Notes under the pieces: generated by a model | The model's input: the letters and a program-made list of their open reading frames with translations, nothing else | What the model was told of the DNA's origin: nothing | The model's database searches: none | Made by a program: the position numbers and the translations under genes | Source: Lentilactobacillus senioris DSM 24302 = JCM 17472 | GTDB taxonomy: Bacteria > Bacillota > Bacilli > Lactobacillales > Lactobacillaceae | Length of the DNA: 64,000 nt | NCBI RefSeq assembly: GCF_001436555.1 | Contig: NZ_AYZR01000008.1 | Coordinates: 145,417-209,416, forward strand | Direction: 5' to 3' | Part shown: piece by piece, positions 50,753-59,497 of the stretch | How positions within the stretch are numbered: the first letter of the stretch is position 1 | How the letters are laid out: each line of letters begins with the position of its first letter

Positions 50753-51907
50753 CTATTCAGTAATATAATTGGCCAACTTTTCCGCTGTTTCTCTTTCCTT
50801 ATTCTCGGTAACGTGGCTATAAACGTTTAAAATAACGTCCATATCTGCATCACCCAACCGAGATTGAACTTCTTTAATTGTTGCCCCAGATTCTAACATC
50901 ATAGTGGCATGAGTGTGGCGGAACTTGTGAATGGTGATTGGTGTAAATTCCTTTGGCCGATCATCTATGATACTATGCAACCACTTGCCGGGGGTATTTA
51001 ATGATTTAAGACCGTTCTTAGTGTTGGCAAAAACTAATTGTTTAGGCTTGCTGGTGTTAAAACCTAGAATGGTGTACTGTTCTTTCTGTTTTGCTTGCCA
51101 ACGTTTCAGCAAATCAATAGTAACACGATCTAAAGTTATAACCCGTTTGCCTCGTGCTGTTTTGGGGGTCTGAATGATTTGTTTACCGTTCTGGCCTTGG
51201 GCAACAGTCTTATTAATATCAAGGGCGTGCTTATCAAAATCAACATCGCCCCATGTAAGTGCTAAGCACTCACCCCGGCGAATACCCGTAAAGGCCAACA
51301 CTCTAAACAGGGTGAACTTTTCTAATTCTGTTTCTGGGTCAATGTAACTAAAGAACCGAGATAGTTCTTCTTTTGTCCAGTAGTTATTGCGATCGTCTTC
51401 CCATTCACCTTTGTGCTGGGGTAGGGTAACAACGTTGACGGGGTTCTTTTGAATGTAGCCCCGTTGTAGAGCAAATTTAAAGACCATATTAGTGTAATGA
51501 TACCACTTGCGATAATTTACCTTAACTTCATCAAACCATTGGTTAACAGCCTGCTGAACGTTTCTGGCGGTTATGGTTTTAATGCGTTTATTGCCAAAAG
51601 CTGGTAAAATATGGTTGTCAAACATTTTAGGAACACGCAAGGCGGTGCTTTCCTTGACGGTATGAATATAGGTTTCATACCATTCAGAGTAAACATCACG
51701 AAATAGAACATGCTTTTCCTTGTTTATTCCACCGTTTTGTATTTCTAATTCCAACCGTGAAGCCATTAACGTGGCTTCTTTTTTTGTCTTGAAACCCCGT
51801 CGGTGGATCTTCACTGGTTTACCAGTTTGGGGATTAGTCCCACCATATAAATGAATTGAATAACGTTTTTCGCCTGCTTTAGTTAAATATGTGTTAATGC
51901 TTGCCAT
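50753..51907 (-). CDS. int: Satellite tyrosine integrase
   Basis: 384 residues from ATG 51907 behind AAGGAAG; the frame is open 27 bases upstream without a signal. AP2-like arm-binding N-terminus (YSIHLYGGTNPQTGKPVKIH), core-binding domain, then catalytic FTGIRRGECLALTW, HKFRHTHATMML, LGDADMDVILNVYSHV with the Tyr. It acts at the ssrA core, here 160 bp away. Distinct from the prophage enzyme. Confidence 0.96.
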   Translation of the reverse strand: MASINTYLTKAGEKRYSIHLYGGTNPQTGKPVKIHRRGFKTKKEATLMASRLELEIQNGGINKEKHVLFRDVYSEWYETYIHTVKESTALRVPKMFDNHILPAFGNKRIKTITARNVQQAVNQWFDEVKVNYRKWYHYTNMVFKFALQRGYIQKNPVNVVTLPQHKGEWEDDRNNYWTKEELSRFFSYIDPETELEKFTLFRVLAFTGIRRGECLALTWGDVDFDKHALDINKTVAQGQNGKQIIQTPKTARGKRVITLDRVTIDLLKRWQAKQKEQYTILGFNTSKPKQLVFANTKNGLKSLNTPGKWLHSIIDDRPKEFTPITIHKFRHTHATMMLESGATIKEVQSRLGDADMDVILNVYSHVTENKERETAEKLANYITE

Positions 51908-51982
51908 AATAAAAACTTCCTTTATAACGGCCAATGCGGGGCATGTTATGTAAGGTTGTTTGTGGCGTTGCTGCTATGTGGT

Positions 51983-52393
51983 TTATTTGTAGGCTTTTTT
52001 GACTACATCAAAGAAGCGGCTAATTGTTTCTAATTGATCGAACTTCTTATTTTCTAGCAGGTTGTTGTAAAACTTGGTGAAGTAATCTAGATCTTGTTGG
52101 TACATTTCCCCTAATTCTTTGGGGGTTTTTTTTTCGGGTTCAAATAGTTTAGCGATTTTCTTTGCCATGGTTTTATTGTCGTAATAGTCGGATTCTTCAT
52201 CAATTCCCATAAGGTAGGAAACTGAAACATTAAAATAATCCGCCAACTTATTCCATGTTTTTATTTTTGGTTCTCGTTGTCCTTTTTCATAAAGGCTAAT
52301 TGATTGCGGTGTAACCCCAGCTATCTTTGCTAAAGCCGATTGGGAAAGGTTTTCTTTTTTCCGTAATTCTGAAAGTCTATTCGTATTACTCAC
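51983..52393 (-). CDS. Satellite CI-like XRE repressor
   Basis: 136 residues from GTG. Residues 5-62 are an XRE HTH (LRKKENLSQSALAKIAGVTP, SISLYEKGQREPKIKT). The C-terminal part is helical and acidic without a protease domain. It probably binds the CAAC-N5-GTTG sites upstream. Derepression likely involves a helper-phage protein or loss of the repressor; no ImmA-like gene is nearby. Confidence 0.9.
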   Translation of the reverse strand: MSNTNRLSELRKKENLSQSALAKIAGVTPQSISLYEKGQREPKIKTWNKLADYFNVSVSYLMGIDEESDYYDNKTMAKKIAKLFEPEKKTPKELGEMYQQDLDYFTKFYNNLLENKKFDQLETISRFFDVVKKAYK

Positions 52394-52409
52394 CCCTTTT
52401 CATACAACA

Positions 52410-52505
52410 ATTATAATGCTAAACAATACAAAATCACAACTAAAAGTTGAACAAGCATTGACAACAACAAAAAGTTGAGTATGATAGAGTTACAACTAAA
52501 AGTTG
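52410..52505. promoter_or_regulatory. Satellite lysogeny switch: three phased operators
   Basis: CAACTAAAAGTTG (52437-52449), CAACAAAAAGTTG (52465-52477) and CAACTAAAAGTTG (52493-52505) are spaced by exactly 28 bp. The rightward promoter is TTGACA (52458-52463), 16 bp, TATGAT (52480-52485), with the second site in its spacer. The leftward promoter is TTGTGA (52439-52434) with TATAAT (52415-52410) and overlaps the first site. Confidence 0.88.
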
Positions 52506-52535
52506 AATATTGATAGTTGAAAAGAGGTGAAAAAC

Positions 52536-52730
52536 ATGCCAGAAGTTAACCCAGATCTTTTATTAGCGGTAAGGCGAAAGCGTGGGGAACTTAATTTGAC
52601 GGTTGCGGAATTATCAAATTCCACTGGGATAAGCCGTTGGACGTTAAGCCCTATTCTTTCAGGAAAGCATACCAGCGCCAATAGAACCACGATTAAAAAG
52701 CTCGACAACTGGCTATACCAACACATCTAA
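52536..52730 (+). CDS. Small HTH regulator (Cro-like)
   Basis: 64 residues from ATG 52536 behind AAGAGGTG. HTH pattern LTVAELSNSTGISRWTLSPI followed by a basic tail. First gene right of the switch; likely the Cro-like or activator partner of the repressor. Confidence 0.8.
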   Translation: MPEVNPDLLLAVRRKRGELNLTVAELSNSTGISRWTLSPILSGKHTSANRTTIKKLDNWLYQHI

Positions 52731-52745
52731 AGGGGTGACAAAAAA

Positions 52746-53021
52746 ATGGCCATATCAGTACCGTTAGAGCTTCCCGAGGAAGCCCTAGAGCAGATTAAAG
52801 CAACAATGTTTGAAACGGCTGTAGAGGCATTTAAGACCGCTGGCAAGAAACAAGATTTTCCTAACTGGATGAATTTAACTCAAACTGCTGGCTACATGGG
52901 TGTCTCAAAAGCCACTTTGAACAATTTCATTAAACAAGGTCTAAAAGTTGCAACGATTAACGGCATTCAACGGGTTTGCCAAAATGAAGCAGATCGCTTT
53001 TTTATTGAACATCAGATTTAA
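52746..53021 (+). CDS. HTH/excisionase-like protein
   Basis: 91 residues. WMNLTQTAGYMGVSKATLNN, FIKQGLKVATINGIQRV form a MerR/excisionase-type winged HTH. In satellites such a gene in this place often supplies Xis or a replication regulator. Confidence 0.8.
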   Translation: MAISVPLELPEEALEQIKATMFETAVEAFKTAGKKQDFPNWMNLTQTAGYMGVSKATLNNFIKQGLKVATINGIQRVCQNEADRFFIEHQI

Positions 53022-53082
53022 ATAAAATACAGGCCAATGCGGGGCGTTTTTATTTAAATTCAATGAAGGGAGGTGAAAAACT

Positions 53083-53187
53083 ATGTTAGCTTACTTAATG
53101 CTGTTTTTTCTAAAGCTTTATCTTGCTGGGGGAATTGGGGTAATCATTTATAAGATTGCTCAAGATCCGAAAGAATTTTTCAAGTAA
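53083..53187 (+). CDS. Small membrane protein, 34 aa
   Basis: MLAYLMLFFLKLYLAGGIGV followed by IIYKIAQDPKEFFK. One membrane span, good AGGGAGGTG signal. Small hydrophobic proteins of this kind are common after the regulators of such elements. Confidence 0.6.
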   Translation: MLAYLMLFFLKLYLAGGIGVIIYKIAQDPKEFFK

Positions 53188-53213
53188 CAACACACACCAA
53201 CGGAGGTCAACAC

Positions 53214-53372
53214 ATGAACAAGGAAATCAATACCCTAACCAGCATTTTATTAGATTTATTGGCTGATTTAGAAGCCGACGCGACGGAACCCAGCGTAATC
53301 ATTAAGGCGGAAGAATCGCACGTTATTGCCAGCTTATTGTACGAAAAACTAAAAGAAAAGAAGGATTATTAA
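53214..53372 (+). CDS. Small acidic protein, 52 aa
   Basis: MNKEINTLTSILLDLLADLE, then IIKAEESHVIASLLYEKLKE. Preceded by CGGAGG. Helical; function unknown. Its stop overlaps the next start (TAATG). Confidence 0.65.
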   Translation: MNKEINTLTSILLDLLADLEADATEPSVIIKAEESHVIASLLYEKLKEKKDY

Positions 53373-53503
53373 TGATGAAAAAAGTGCAAAAAAAGACACC
53401 TTGGTGGGCATACCAAAAGGCGTCATGTATCCGGTTGTTGGACTGTATTAATTATAACACTCCTGATCTAAAAAGCAATGAAGGGGGTGTTGTGAATGGC
53501 TAA
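53372..53503 (+). CDS. Small basic protein, 43 aa
   Basis: MMKKVQKKTPWWAYQKASCI with two Cys. It overlaps the preceding stop and runs 8 bases into the primase gene, suggesting translational coupling to it. No family recognised. Confidence 0.55.
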   Translation: MMKKVQKKTPWWAYQKASCIRLLDCINYNTPDLKSNEGGVVNG

Positions 53504-55844
53504 TGAACTAATGTCGCCTTATCTTTGGATTAACCGGGGATTTAAAGTATTCCCACTCGCAGCCAATAGCAAAGTCCCTAATTTAGGCCAACGCGGTTTT
53601 AAGGACGCTGTTGAAAGTGAAGATGATTTTAACAGTTTACGAAAATCACCGGAAGATAATGTAGGGATTGTGCTAGAAAATACCAAGTATTTAGTGATCG
53701 ATGTTGATCGCCATAACGGTGTAGATAACGTGGCCGCTCTGGGTACGGATTTGGAAGAAATGAAAGAGACTTATTACGAAACAACTCCCAATGACGGCTA
53801 CCACTTCTTCTATATGATCGATCCTAAAAAGAAGATTGGTGTACGTAAAACAATTCCCGTTACTTTAGATAACGGCGCACATGTTGAAATTAAAATGCAG
53901 CATGTAGTTGTTTCCCCCTCCAAGATTGACGGGAAAGCCTACACGCCACACGGCAATTGGGACGATGTTAAAGTCGCCCCGGATTGGGTTAACAATGCTA
54001 TAGCTGAGGAAAAGAGATTAAAAGAAGAACAGCAATATACAACGGAAAGTATTGAACGGGCTTATGTAGACGATACTACTGCAATTCGAGCCATTCAAAA
54101 TTACATCGAACGTCATTCCGATGACCTGCAAGACGAGGCGAAATACAAAACATTCTTATTTGAAATTGTGGGCAACGTTTTGGATAACGAAATTAGTAAG
54201 ACCGTTGCTAATCGTGCTGTGGTTTTGGCTGCTAATGGTGATCCCGAATGGGTGAAGAACAACAAACGGGATTTAGCTTATCGGCTAAATAACACCGCTC
54301 CCGGACAAAACAAACTTCCATTTAAAACTTACTTTGGTCTTAATAAAGCGCCAGAATACCAATATGAAGAAGTACCGGAAGACACCGACGAGAGCCAACC
54401 AAAGCAAAAGCGTTTGAATATAGCGGCATTGGCGGATGAATATCACGAACAAGAACACAGCGAAAAAGCTCCCGACACGACCCATGTAATGGGGCTGATG
54501 ATGACTGAATATAAATTTGTAATTCTAGGGCATGAAGAAAATTCACCACTTGCCGTATATGATAAACAACAAGGCTTATATAGAACTTCTGATAATTTTA
54601 TTGATTTTCTTATTTTACAGGAGGCCCCACGGCTAACATCTCGCCAAATCACTGAAGTTCATCAGAAAATCAGTTGGCAAGCCCTAAGCTGTAATCGTGT
54701 TGAACCCACCAAGGATAAAAATTTGATTCCGGTTAAGAATGGTATTTTTAAGGTTGATACCGGTGAACTACTTCCGTTTAGTAGCGATTATATTTTTACT
54801 TCCGAGATCGCTACACCATTCGACCCAGACGCCAAAGAACCAGAGTTAGGGCCGAATAATTGGAAACCGTCAGAATGGTTAATGGGAATTGCAAACGGTG
54901 ACAAAGACGTTAATACCTTACTTTGGCAAGTGATACATGCGTCAATCAACGGATCATTTTCATACCGCAAAAGTATTTGGCTGCTTGGTAAGGGTAACGA
55001 TGGTAAGGGAACATTTCAAGAACTCATCATGGGAGTTGTGGGACAGCAAAACACGGCGGCATTAAAGATTAACGATTTCTCACAACGGTTTGCTATGGCT
55101 CAACTGGTTGGCAAGAGTGTGGTTATCGGTGATGATGTTCCGGCTGGTATTTACCTTGACGATTCCAGTAATTTTAATGCAGTGGTAACTGGGGACGTTG
55201 TCCAAGTAGAGCAAAAGAATAGACCGGCATACGCTATGCAGCTAACGCCAACAGTTATTCAGTCTACTAATGAAATGCCAAAGTTCAAGAACACTTCCAA
55301 CGGTACTAACCGGCGATTAATTATTGTTCCGTTTAATCATCAATTTACTAGTAACAACGACGACTGGAGAATTAAAGACGAATACGTAACGAATCCAGAT
55401 GTAAGTAAATGGGTACTCAAAAAGGCCCTAACAATGGATAGATTCGAAAAGTTTATTGAACCGGATATAGTTCAAAAACAACTGGAGATCTTCAAAGAAG
55501 ACAACAACCCGCTTTTTAATTTCAAGAGTGAAGTTTTTGACAAATACGAACCCGAAGTTATTCCAGTAGGCGCGGTTTATGTTTACTACGTTCAATACCA
55601 AAAAGATAACGGCCAACGAAATATCATGAGCCAACGAAAGTTCACTAAACAGTTTGGGGAACTCATCGCAGATGATTACGAACGGAAAAGTTACCGGCTG
55701 AAAGATAATTCATGGAAGTTTGAAGAGTTTACCCGCGGTAATAATTCGGACGTTGGCCAGAGATTACTTCAATATGAAGGTGCTGACATGAATAAATGTT
55801 ATGTGAAGGTAAATATCCCTCGCCATTTAAATCAATTCAAATAA
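53496..55844 (+). CDS. Primase-polymerase / D5-type SF3 helicase
   Basis: 782 residues. The N-terminal prim-pol domain (1-170) shows FKVFPLAANSKVPN, VIDVDRHNG with catalytic Asp and HVEIKMQHVVVSPS. A D5_N-like region follows, then an SF3 helicase: Walker A LLGKGNDGKGT near residue 495, Walker B VVIGDDV near 540, sensor STNEMPKF. A C-terminal winged domain ends the protein. It should prime and unwind satellite DNA at the adjacent origin. Confidence 0.95.
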   Translation: MANELMSPYLWINRGFKVFPLAANSKVPNLGQRGFKDAVESEDDFNSLRKSPEDNVGIVLENTKYLVIDVDRHNGVDNVAALGTDLEEMKETYYETTPNDGYHFFYMIDPKKKIGVRKTIPVTLDNGAHVEIKMQHVVVSPSKIDGKAYTPHGNWDDVKVAPDWVNNAIAEEKRLKEEQQYTTESIERAYVDDTTAIRAIQNYIERHSDDLQDEAKYKTFLFEIVGNVLDNEISKTVANRAVVLAANGDPEWVKNNKRDLAYRLNNTAPGQNKLPFKTYFGLNKAPEYQYEEVPEDTDESQPKQKRLNIAALADEYHEQEHSEKAPDTTHVMGLMMTEYKFVILGHEENSPLAVYDKQQGLYRTSDNFIDFLILQEAPRLTSRQITEVHQKISWQALSCNRVEPTKDKNLIPVKNGIFKVDTGELLPFSSDYIFTSEIATPFDPDAKEPELGPNNWKPSEWLMGIANGDKDVNTLLWQVIHASINGSFSYRKSIWLLGKGNDGKGTFQELIMGVVGQQNTAALKINDFSQRFAMAQLVGKSVVIGDDVPAGIYLDDSSNFNAVVTGDVVQVEQKNRPAYAMQLTPTVIQSTNEMPKFKNTSNGTNRRLIIVPFNHQFTSNNDDWRIKDEYVTNPDVSKWVLKKALTMDRFEKFIEPDIVQKQLEIFKEDNNPLFNFKSEVFDKYEPEVIPVGAVYVYYVQYQKDNGQRNIMSQRKFTKQFGELIADDYERKSYRLKDNSWKFEEFTRGNNSDVGQRLLQYEGADMNKCYVKVNIPRHLNQFK

Positions 55845-56180
55845 ATGCCGTTACCGAAATAGCCTGCTGTTACCAGTTTGTTACCGAAATTTATAATTTG
55901 GGTAACGGCACAAACCCTTGTGGGAGTGGAGGTTAACCAGTGCTGTTACTCTGTTACTCTATTTTATAACTTTTTAATATAATATATGGCCCCAATAAAC
56001 TGCTGTGTATACAGACAAATAAAAAGTTTCGGTAACAGCACCATTTCGGTAACAGCATAGCCTAAACCACTGGTATAACAGCATTCTGCTGTTACCGAAC
56101 CGAAACCAGAACGGTAACAAAACGGTAACACCAATCCCAAACCATTGATATAACAGTGTTTTAGTTCGGTAACGCCACAA
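55845..56180 (+). other. Satellite replication origin with iterons
   Basis: The 356-bp gap after the helicase holds about ten GGTAAC/GTTACC units in both orientations, many extended to TTCGGTAACAGCA or its complement, on either side of an AT-rich core (near 55958-55985, TTTTTAATATAATATATGG). Iterons flanking an AT-rich stretch next to a prim-pol/helicase gene is the layout of satellite origins such as those of SaPIs. No gene seen. Confidence 0.8.
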
Positions 56181-56200
56181 ACCAAATTTAAAAGAAAGAA

Positions 56201-56593
56201 GTGGAATTGTTGGCAATAACAGAAAATGAAAAAATCACCAGAGAAGCACTTTCGTATTGTGGGAAGTTGCTTGAGAAATACCGAGATATGCCGGAAGCCA
56301 TGACCAGAATAGAAGGTTACCTAATTGATCCTAGCAGTGAAGACAATCCGAAATTAACAGGTATATTAACAAACCGACTTCACAACTATAAAAAAATGTA
56401 CGATATTCTCGATTCCTTTATGAATGATTTGAAGGAATCTGATTACGAACTCTATTCTATGGCTTATGAACATTGGCTATGGAAAAAAGAAATTGTGTAC
56501 ATCGCTTTGGATCATCATGCTTCTGATAGCAGTGTTGATCGTCGCTTGAGAGAGGTTAAGAGGCTGCTTGCTGAAAGGTTAGAAATGATATGA
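56201..56593 (+). CDS. Sigma-like satellite regulator (RinA/ArpU-like)
   Basis: 130 residues; start GTG 56201 or TTG 56207/56210. The C-terminal HTH (YSMAYEHWLWKKEIVYIALD, SSVDRRLREVKRLLAERLEM) is like sigma region 4 of RinA/DUF1492 proteins. It lies right after the origin and before a set of unusual promoters, so it is a candidate activator of satellite late genes. Confidence 0.7.
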   Translation: MELLAITENEKITREALSYCGKLLEKYRDMPEAMTRIEGYLIDPSSEDNPKLTGILTNRLHNYKKMYDILDSFMNDLKESDYELYSMAYEHWLWKKEIVYIALDHHASDSSVDRRLREVKRLLAERLEMI

Positions 56594-56946
56594 AATTAAT
56601 TACTCATTGTATGTGGTAGGGGCATGTGTGTGCCTGAAAGGCAATGACCAGCCCTCGCACTAGCCTAGCCAGAATAAAGACACGTGTTATAATATAGTTA
56701 TGCAATTCTTCTTGTAATCAACGAACCAGCCCCCAACTTCAAACGGTTGGGGGTTTTAGTTTGCTGTTGTGGCATGGCTCAAGCATTGAGCGAAAATAAA
56801 ATAATGTTATAATATATTTATAGGTTATTAACCTATGCAGGGCTTTGTATGCTGGAGCAAAAGTCATAAATCTTTCTATCATTTATTAGATACATCAAAA
56901 GCAATCCCTATCACTGTAATGGTGGTGGGGTTTTTATTTGCCCAAT

Positions 56947-56992
56947 GTTGGCCCACAAATGACCCACACGATTATTTAAAGCAGTCTATAAT
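56947..56992 (+). promoter_or_regulatory. Activator-type promoter, copy 1
   Basis: A 22-bp box (56947-56968, beginning gttggcccacaaat) lies 18 bp before TATAAT (56987-56992). The same box with the same 18-bp spacing occurs at 58372-58417. No -35 consensus is present. Confidence 0.7.
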
Positions 56993-57139
56993 ATAGTTAT
57001 GCAATGAAGCGGAAAATTCATTGCAAATATATCCAGAAAGGGCCTTACTTAGGGCCTTAGTTGTTGCTTTACTGTTGAAGCAGCACGGCGGTATTAGATT
57101 GAGAAGTAACCAACGGGGGTTAGTTGCTTCAATGTTTGA

Positions 57140-57259
57140 TCACATTGCACCCATTAGATATTTGCTGATTATGTTATGATCGGCCGAGCTAAGAGAAACT
57201 TGTTGACGGTGAGCGAACAATTTAATTGTTCTGCTTAATACGATCCATATTATTTTCAT
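57140..57259 (-). CDS. Possible small protein, 39 aa
   Basis: MKIIWIVLSRTIKLFAHRQQ start, ATG 57259 with AAGGAAG nine bases upstream on the minus strand. One amphipathic/hydrophobic N-terminal segment. Without a known family it could be a small toxin-like peptide or chance. Confidence 0.35.
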   Translation of the reverse strand: MKIIWIVLSRTIKLFAHRQQVSLSSADHNIISKYLMGAM

Positions 57260-57477
57260 GATTCATTACTTCCTTTATGTATTATTGTTTCTGTCGTGGT
57301 TTCGTTATTTTCTAATATTTATCTCCTTATTTTTGTCCCCGTAACTTTAATAGTTGCGGGGGTTTTTGTTTGGGTAACGTTGGTAGTATTTTACGGATTT
57401 CAAATCGCTAAATTAAATGGCCTATTGATTAGTACCCAATAAACACGGATAATATAGCCCAAAAGGAGTTGAAAGAA

Positions 57478-58311
57478 ATGAAGAAAACAATTGGAATTAT
57501 CATGACCGGTTTAATGGCTGTTGGGATTGGTGTATCGGCCAATCAGCAATCAGTACAAGCAAAATCAACGATCAAACGTATGTGGAAAGTAATCAGCGTT
57601 GAAGATGTTGAAGCATATTATACTGCTTCTAACAAGAGTGCCTATGTTTGGAATACTAAGTTTACTAAAAGAACTAACAATTTAAAAAATTACCCCAATA
57701 CCACATGGTATGTTAGTGAGCAAGTAAAGTATAATCATCGAGTGTATTACAAGATAAGCGGTTTAAGTGGTAAGGTTTATGGCTATACTTGGCGTGGCAA
57801 TGTTGCGCCGTATATTTTAAAACCAATGAACAGTTTTAAAGGTGATGCCGATTATTTAAATTATCTAAATACTGATAAATCCCAAAAGGTTGCACGGGCC
57901 ATTTTAAAGTTAATGCCTAATGCTGAAGTGGATTATAAATTATCTTATGCAGCTGCTAAAGCGTCAGACTTATCAAAAATTAATGGATACAGCAATGTTA
58001 TTCCATTGTCTAATTTGGAAATGAAAGTCAAAGATGAGGTCGGGTTTAAGTACTCTACTTACATTAGGTATCAACTCCAAACTAATGCTCCCACTGCAGC
58101 GGAGACGGCTAAGAATGTGAAAGCAATTCTAGAACATCATGGGTATACCTCTGAAAAATTAGATAGTTTATTTAAGCAAGGATATAAACTAGGGATCTGT
58201 GTTGATTGTTCTGGCGCTTATAGTGCTGGAAAATATGGATATCCAAGTGAGCTTAAACAACATTCAAACGATGGATCATCTCGGATGGGTACGCTTGTAT
58301 TGGCTAAATAA
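57478..58311 (+). CDS. Secreted satellite protein A
   Basis: 277 residues from ATG 57478 after AAAAGGAG. Signal peptide with cleavage near VQA-K (about residue 27). Mature part has SAYVWNTKFTKRTNNLKNY, a segment YLNYLNTDKSQKVARAILKL and the end GTLVLAK. It is a distant paralogue of the protein at 62454-63260. Likely acts at the cell surface of the satellite host; function unknown. Confidence 0.8.
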   Translation: MKKTIGIIMTGLMAVGIGVSANQQSVQAKSTIKRMWKVISVEDVEAYYTASNKSAYVWNTKFTKRTNNLKNYPNTTWYVSEQVKYNHRVYYKISGLSGKVYGYTWRGNVAPYILKPMNSFKGDADYLNYLNTDKSQKVARAILKLMPNAEVDYKLSYAAAKASDLSKINGYSNVIPLSNLEMKVKDEVGFKYSTYIRYQLQTNAPTAAETAKNVKAILEHHGYTSEKLDSLFKQGYKLGICVDCSGAYSAGKYGYPSELKQHSNDGSSRMGTLVLAK

Positions 58312-58330
58312 TAATAATAATATAAAAGTA

Positions 58331-58360
58331 AGTCCTAACCACAACGGTTAGGGCTTTTTT
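58331..58360 (+). terminator. Terminator after secreted protein A
   Basis: AGTCCTAACC / GGTTAGGGCT hairpin followed by TTTTT. Confidence 0.85.
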
Positions 58361-58371
58361 GTTTGGCTAAA

Positions 58372-58417
58372 GTTGGCCCACAAATGACCCACATGAAAAT
58401 ACTATACGAAATATAAT
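58372..58417 (+). promoter_or_regulatory. Activator-type promoter, copy 2, before the head genes
   Basis: The same 22-bp box as at 56947-56968 occupies 58372-58393, again 18 bp before TATAAT (58412-58417). It precedes the operon with portal and capsid genes and is probably the satellite late promoter. Confidence 0.75.
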
Positions 58418-58460
58418 AATACTATAGACAAATGTTGTATTCAGAAAGAGGGTGAAGTCT

Positions 58461-58796
58461 ATGAAGTCACGAGAGGATCTGTATAACTTCTTACTAACCA
58501 AACGGCCAGCAGAATTACCATTAACTAAGCATGATATTGAGTTAATCCAATCTGCTGTAGAGATCATGGAGCAAGTAGCAGCACAACAGAAAAGTATTGA
58601 GAAGCTACAAGCAGAAGACGACGCTAGAGCGCTTGAAGTTTATGAGCAAGGCGAGAAGTTAGACCGTGCTTATCTTGCAAGAGGATTGTACGAATTAAAC
58701 GTAAGCAAAATGTTGATCAGTCGCCAAGCTATGAAGCTATTGAAGTTGGCTGGTGTAGATCTGGGAATTGATTTTGATAAGCCATTTATTTACTAA
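58461..58796 (+). CDS. Hypothetical satellite protein, 111 aa
   Basis: ATG 58461 follows AGAGGGTG. Helical and coiled coil in the middle (VEIMEQVAAQQKSIEKLQAE). Opens MKSREDLYNFLLTKRPAELP. It is the first gene of the late operon; could be a packaging or head-size factor, but no family is recognised. Confidence 0.7.
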   Translation: MKSREDLYNFLLTKRPAELPLTKHDIELIQSAVEIMEQVAAQQKSIEKLQAEDDARALEVYEQGEKLDRAYLARGLYELNVSKMLISRQAMKLLKLAGVDLGIDFDKPFIY

Positions 58797-58819
58797 CTTA
58801 ATATTGGGAGGTTGCTGTT

Positions 58820-59263
58820 ATGTCGTTCAATGCCAAGAAGTATATTGAATCAATCCTGCACGATTACCCTCGTTGCGATCAGTACATTGATGATCGAGTT
58901 AAGAACATGGTTCAAGAAGCAGCAGAAGAATCGTTGCGCAATAGTAACAAAGATCTGACTGAAAAGCAGATCAAAGAAGCCTTGTACGATGGGTACAAAG
59001 ATCCCACGATCAAAGACCCTAAAACATGGGCTTTAAAACGTGATAACAATTTAGCAGGATTACAAGAGAACCAAGACGTAATTAATAGTTGCTTGGCTGA
59101 ACTAAACGAGAAGGATTTAAAGACTATTGCAGCAGTGTTCTTTAATAATTATCTGACAGCCAGAGAAGCAGCGGAACACTTGCATGTTTCTGGCGCAAAA
59201 GTATCACGAGTTACAAATAAATTTATTAAAGCAGTAGCCAAGCACAAAGGATTTGAATTATAA
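58820..59263 (+). CDS. Satellite HTH protein, 147 aa
   Basis: After GGGAGG. Helical with a C-terminal HTH (FFNNYLTAREAAEHLHVSGA, KVSRVTNKFIKAVA). Its N-terminal part is charged. It may be a regulator or a small-terminase-like DNA recognition protein that would recruit the helper's large terminase; the second idea is inference from its place just before the portal gene. Confidence 0.65.
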   Translation: MSFNAKKYIESILHDYPRCDQYIDDRVKNMVQEAAEESLRNSNKDLTEKQIKEALYDGYKDPTIKDPKTWALKRDNNLAGLQENQDVINSCLAELNEKDLKTIAAVFFNNYLTAREAAEHLHVSGAKVSRVTNKFIKAVAKHKGFEL

Positions 59264-59497
59264 ACTTATGATTCTGATAACAATCTAGAAAGTTTGGTGT
59301 ACCTAACAAAATACCCCCGGCCTTACTCTCCCAAGGCTTTCCGCCATACAATGGAGTCTTCTCACAGAAATGTTCAAAAAACGAGTATAAAAGTATAGGG
59401 GGGTAACTGTTTTAAACGTTGATATAACAGTATCTTTAACAAAAAAATATAGAAAAAAGCACCACTAAACTAAATAAAAAAGATAGGGGGCTATAGA
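59264..59497 (+). other. Noncoding gap before portal gene, possible packaging site
   Basis: 234 bp with GC-rich blocks ATACCCCCGGCCTTACTCTC (near 59312-59330) and TATAGGGGGGTAAC (near 59394), unlike the AT-rich surroundings. It has no reading frame with a binding site. Packaging sites often lie near this point in satellites, but nothing proves it. Confidence 0.35.

Larger units (their letters stand above)
56594..57477. other. Gene-poor region with tandem promoter-terminator units
   Basis: Unit 1: extended -10 TGTTATAAT (56685-56693) and terminator CCCCCAAC/GTTGGGGG (56730-56757). Unit 2: TTGAGC (56786-56791), 16 bp, TATAAT (56808-56813), terminator 56904-56936. Unit 3: TATAAT (56987-56992) with a GGGCC-rich hairpin near 57040. 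Units 1 and 3 share TATAATATAGTTATGCAAT. These look like short noncoding RNAs. A plus-strand terminator lies near 57340-57370. A small minus-strand frame is listed separately. Confidence 0.5.

Noticed and set aside
54285-54652. Minus-strand frames opposite the primase-helicase gene
   Set aside because: They overlap a strongly supported gene and have no signals of their own.
56822-56992. A 50-codon frame starting MQGFVCWSKSHKSF in satellite unit 2
   Set aside because: It lacks a Shine-Dalgarno and runs through the unit's terminator hairpin; more likely chance in a noncoding RNA.
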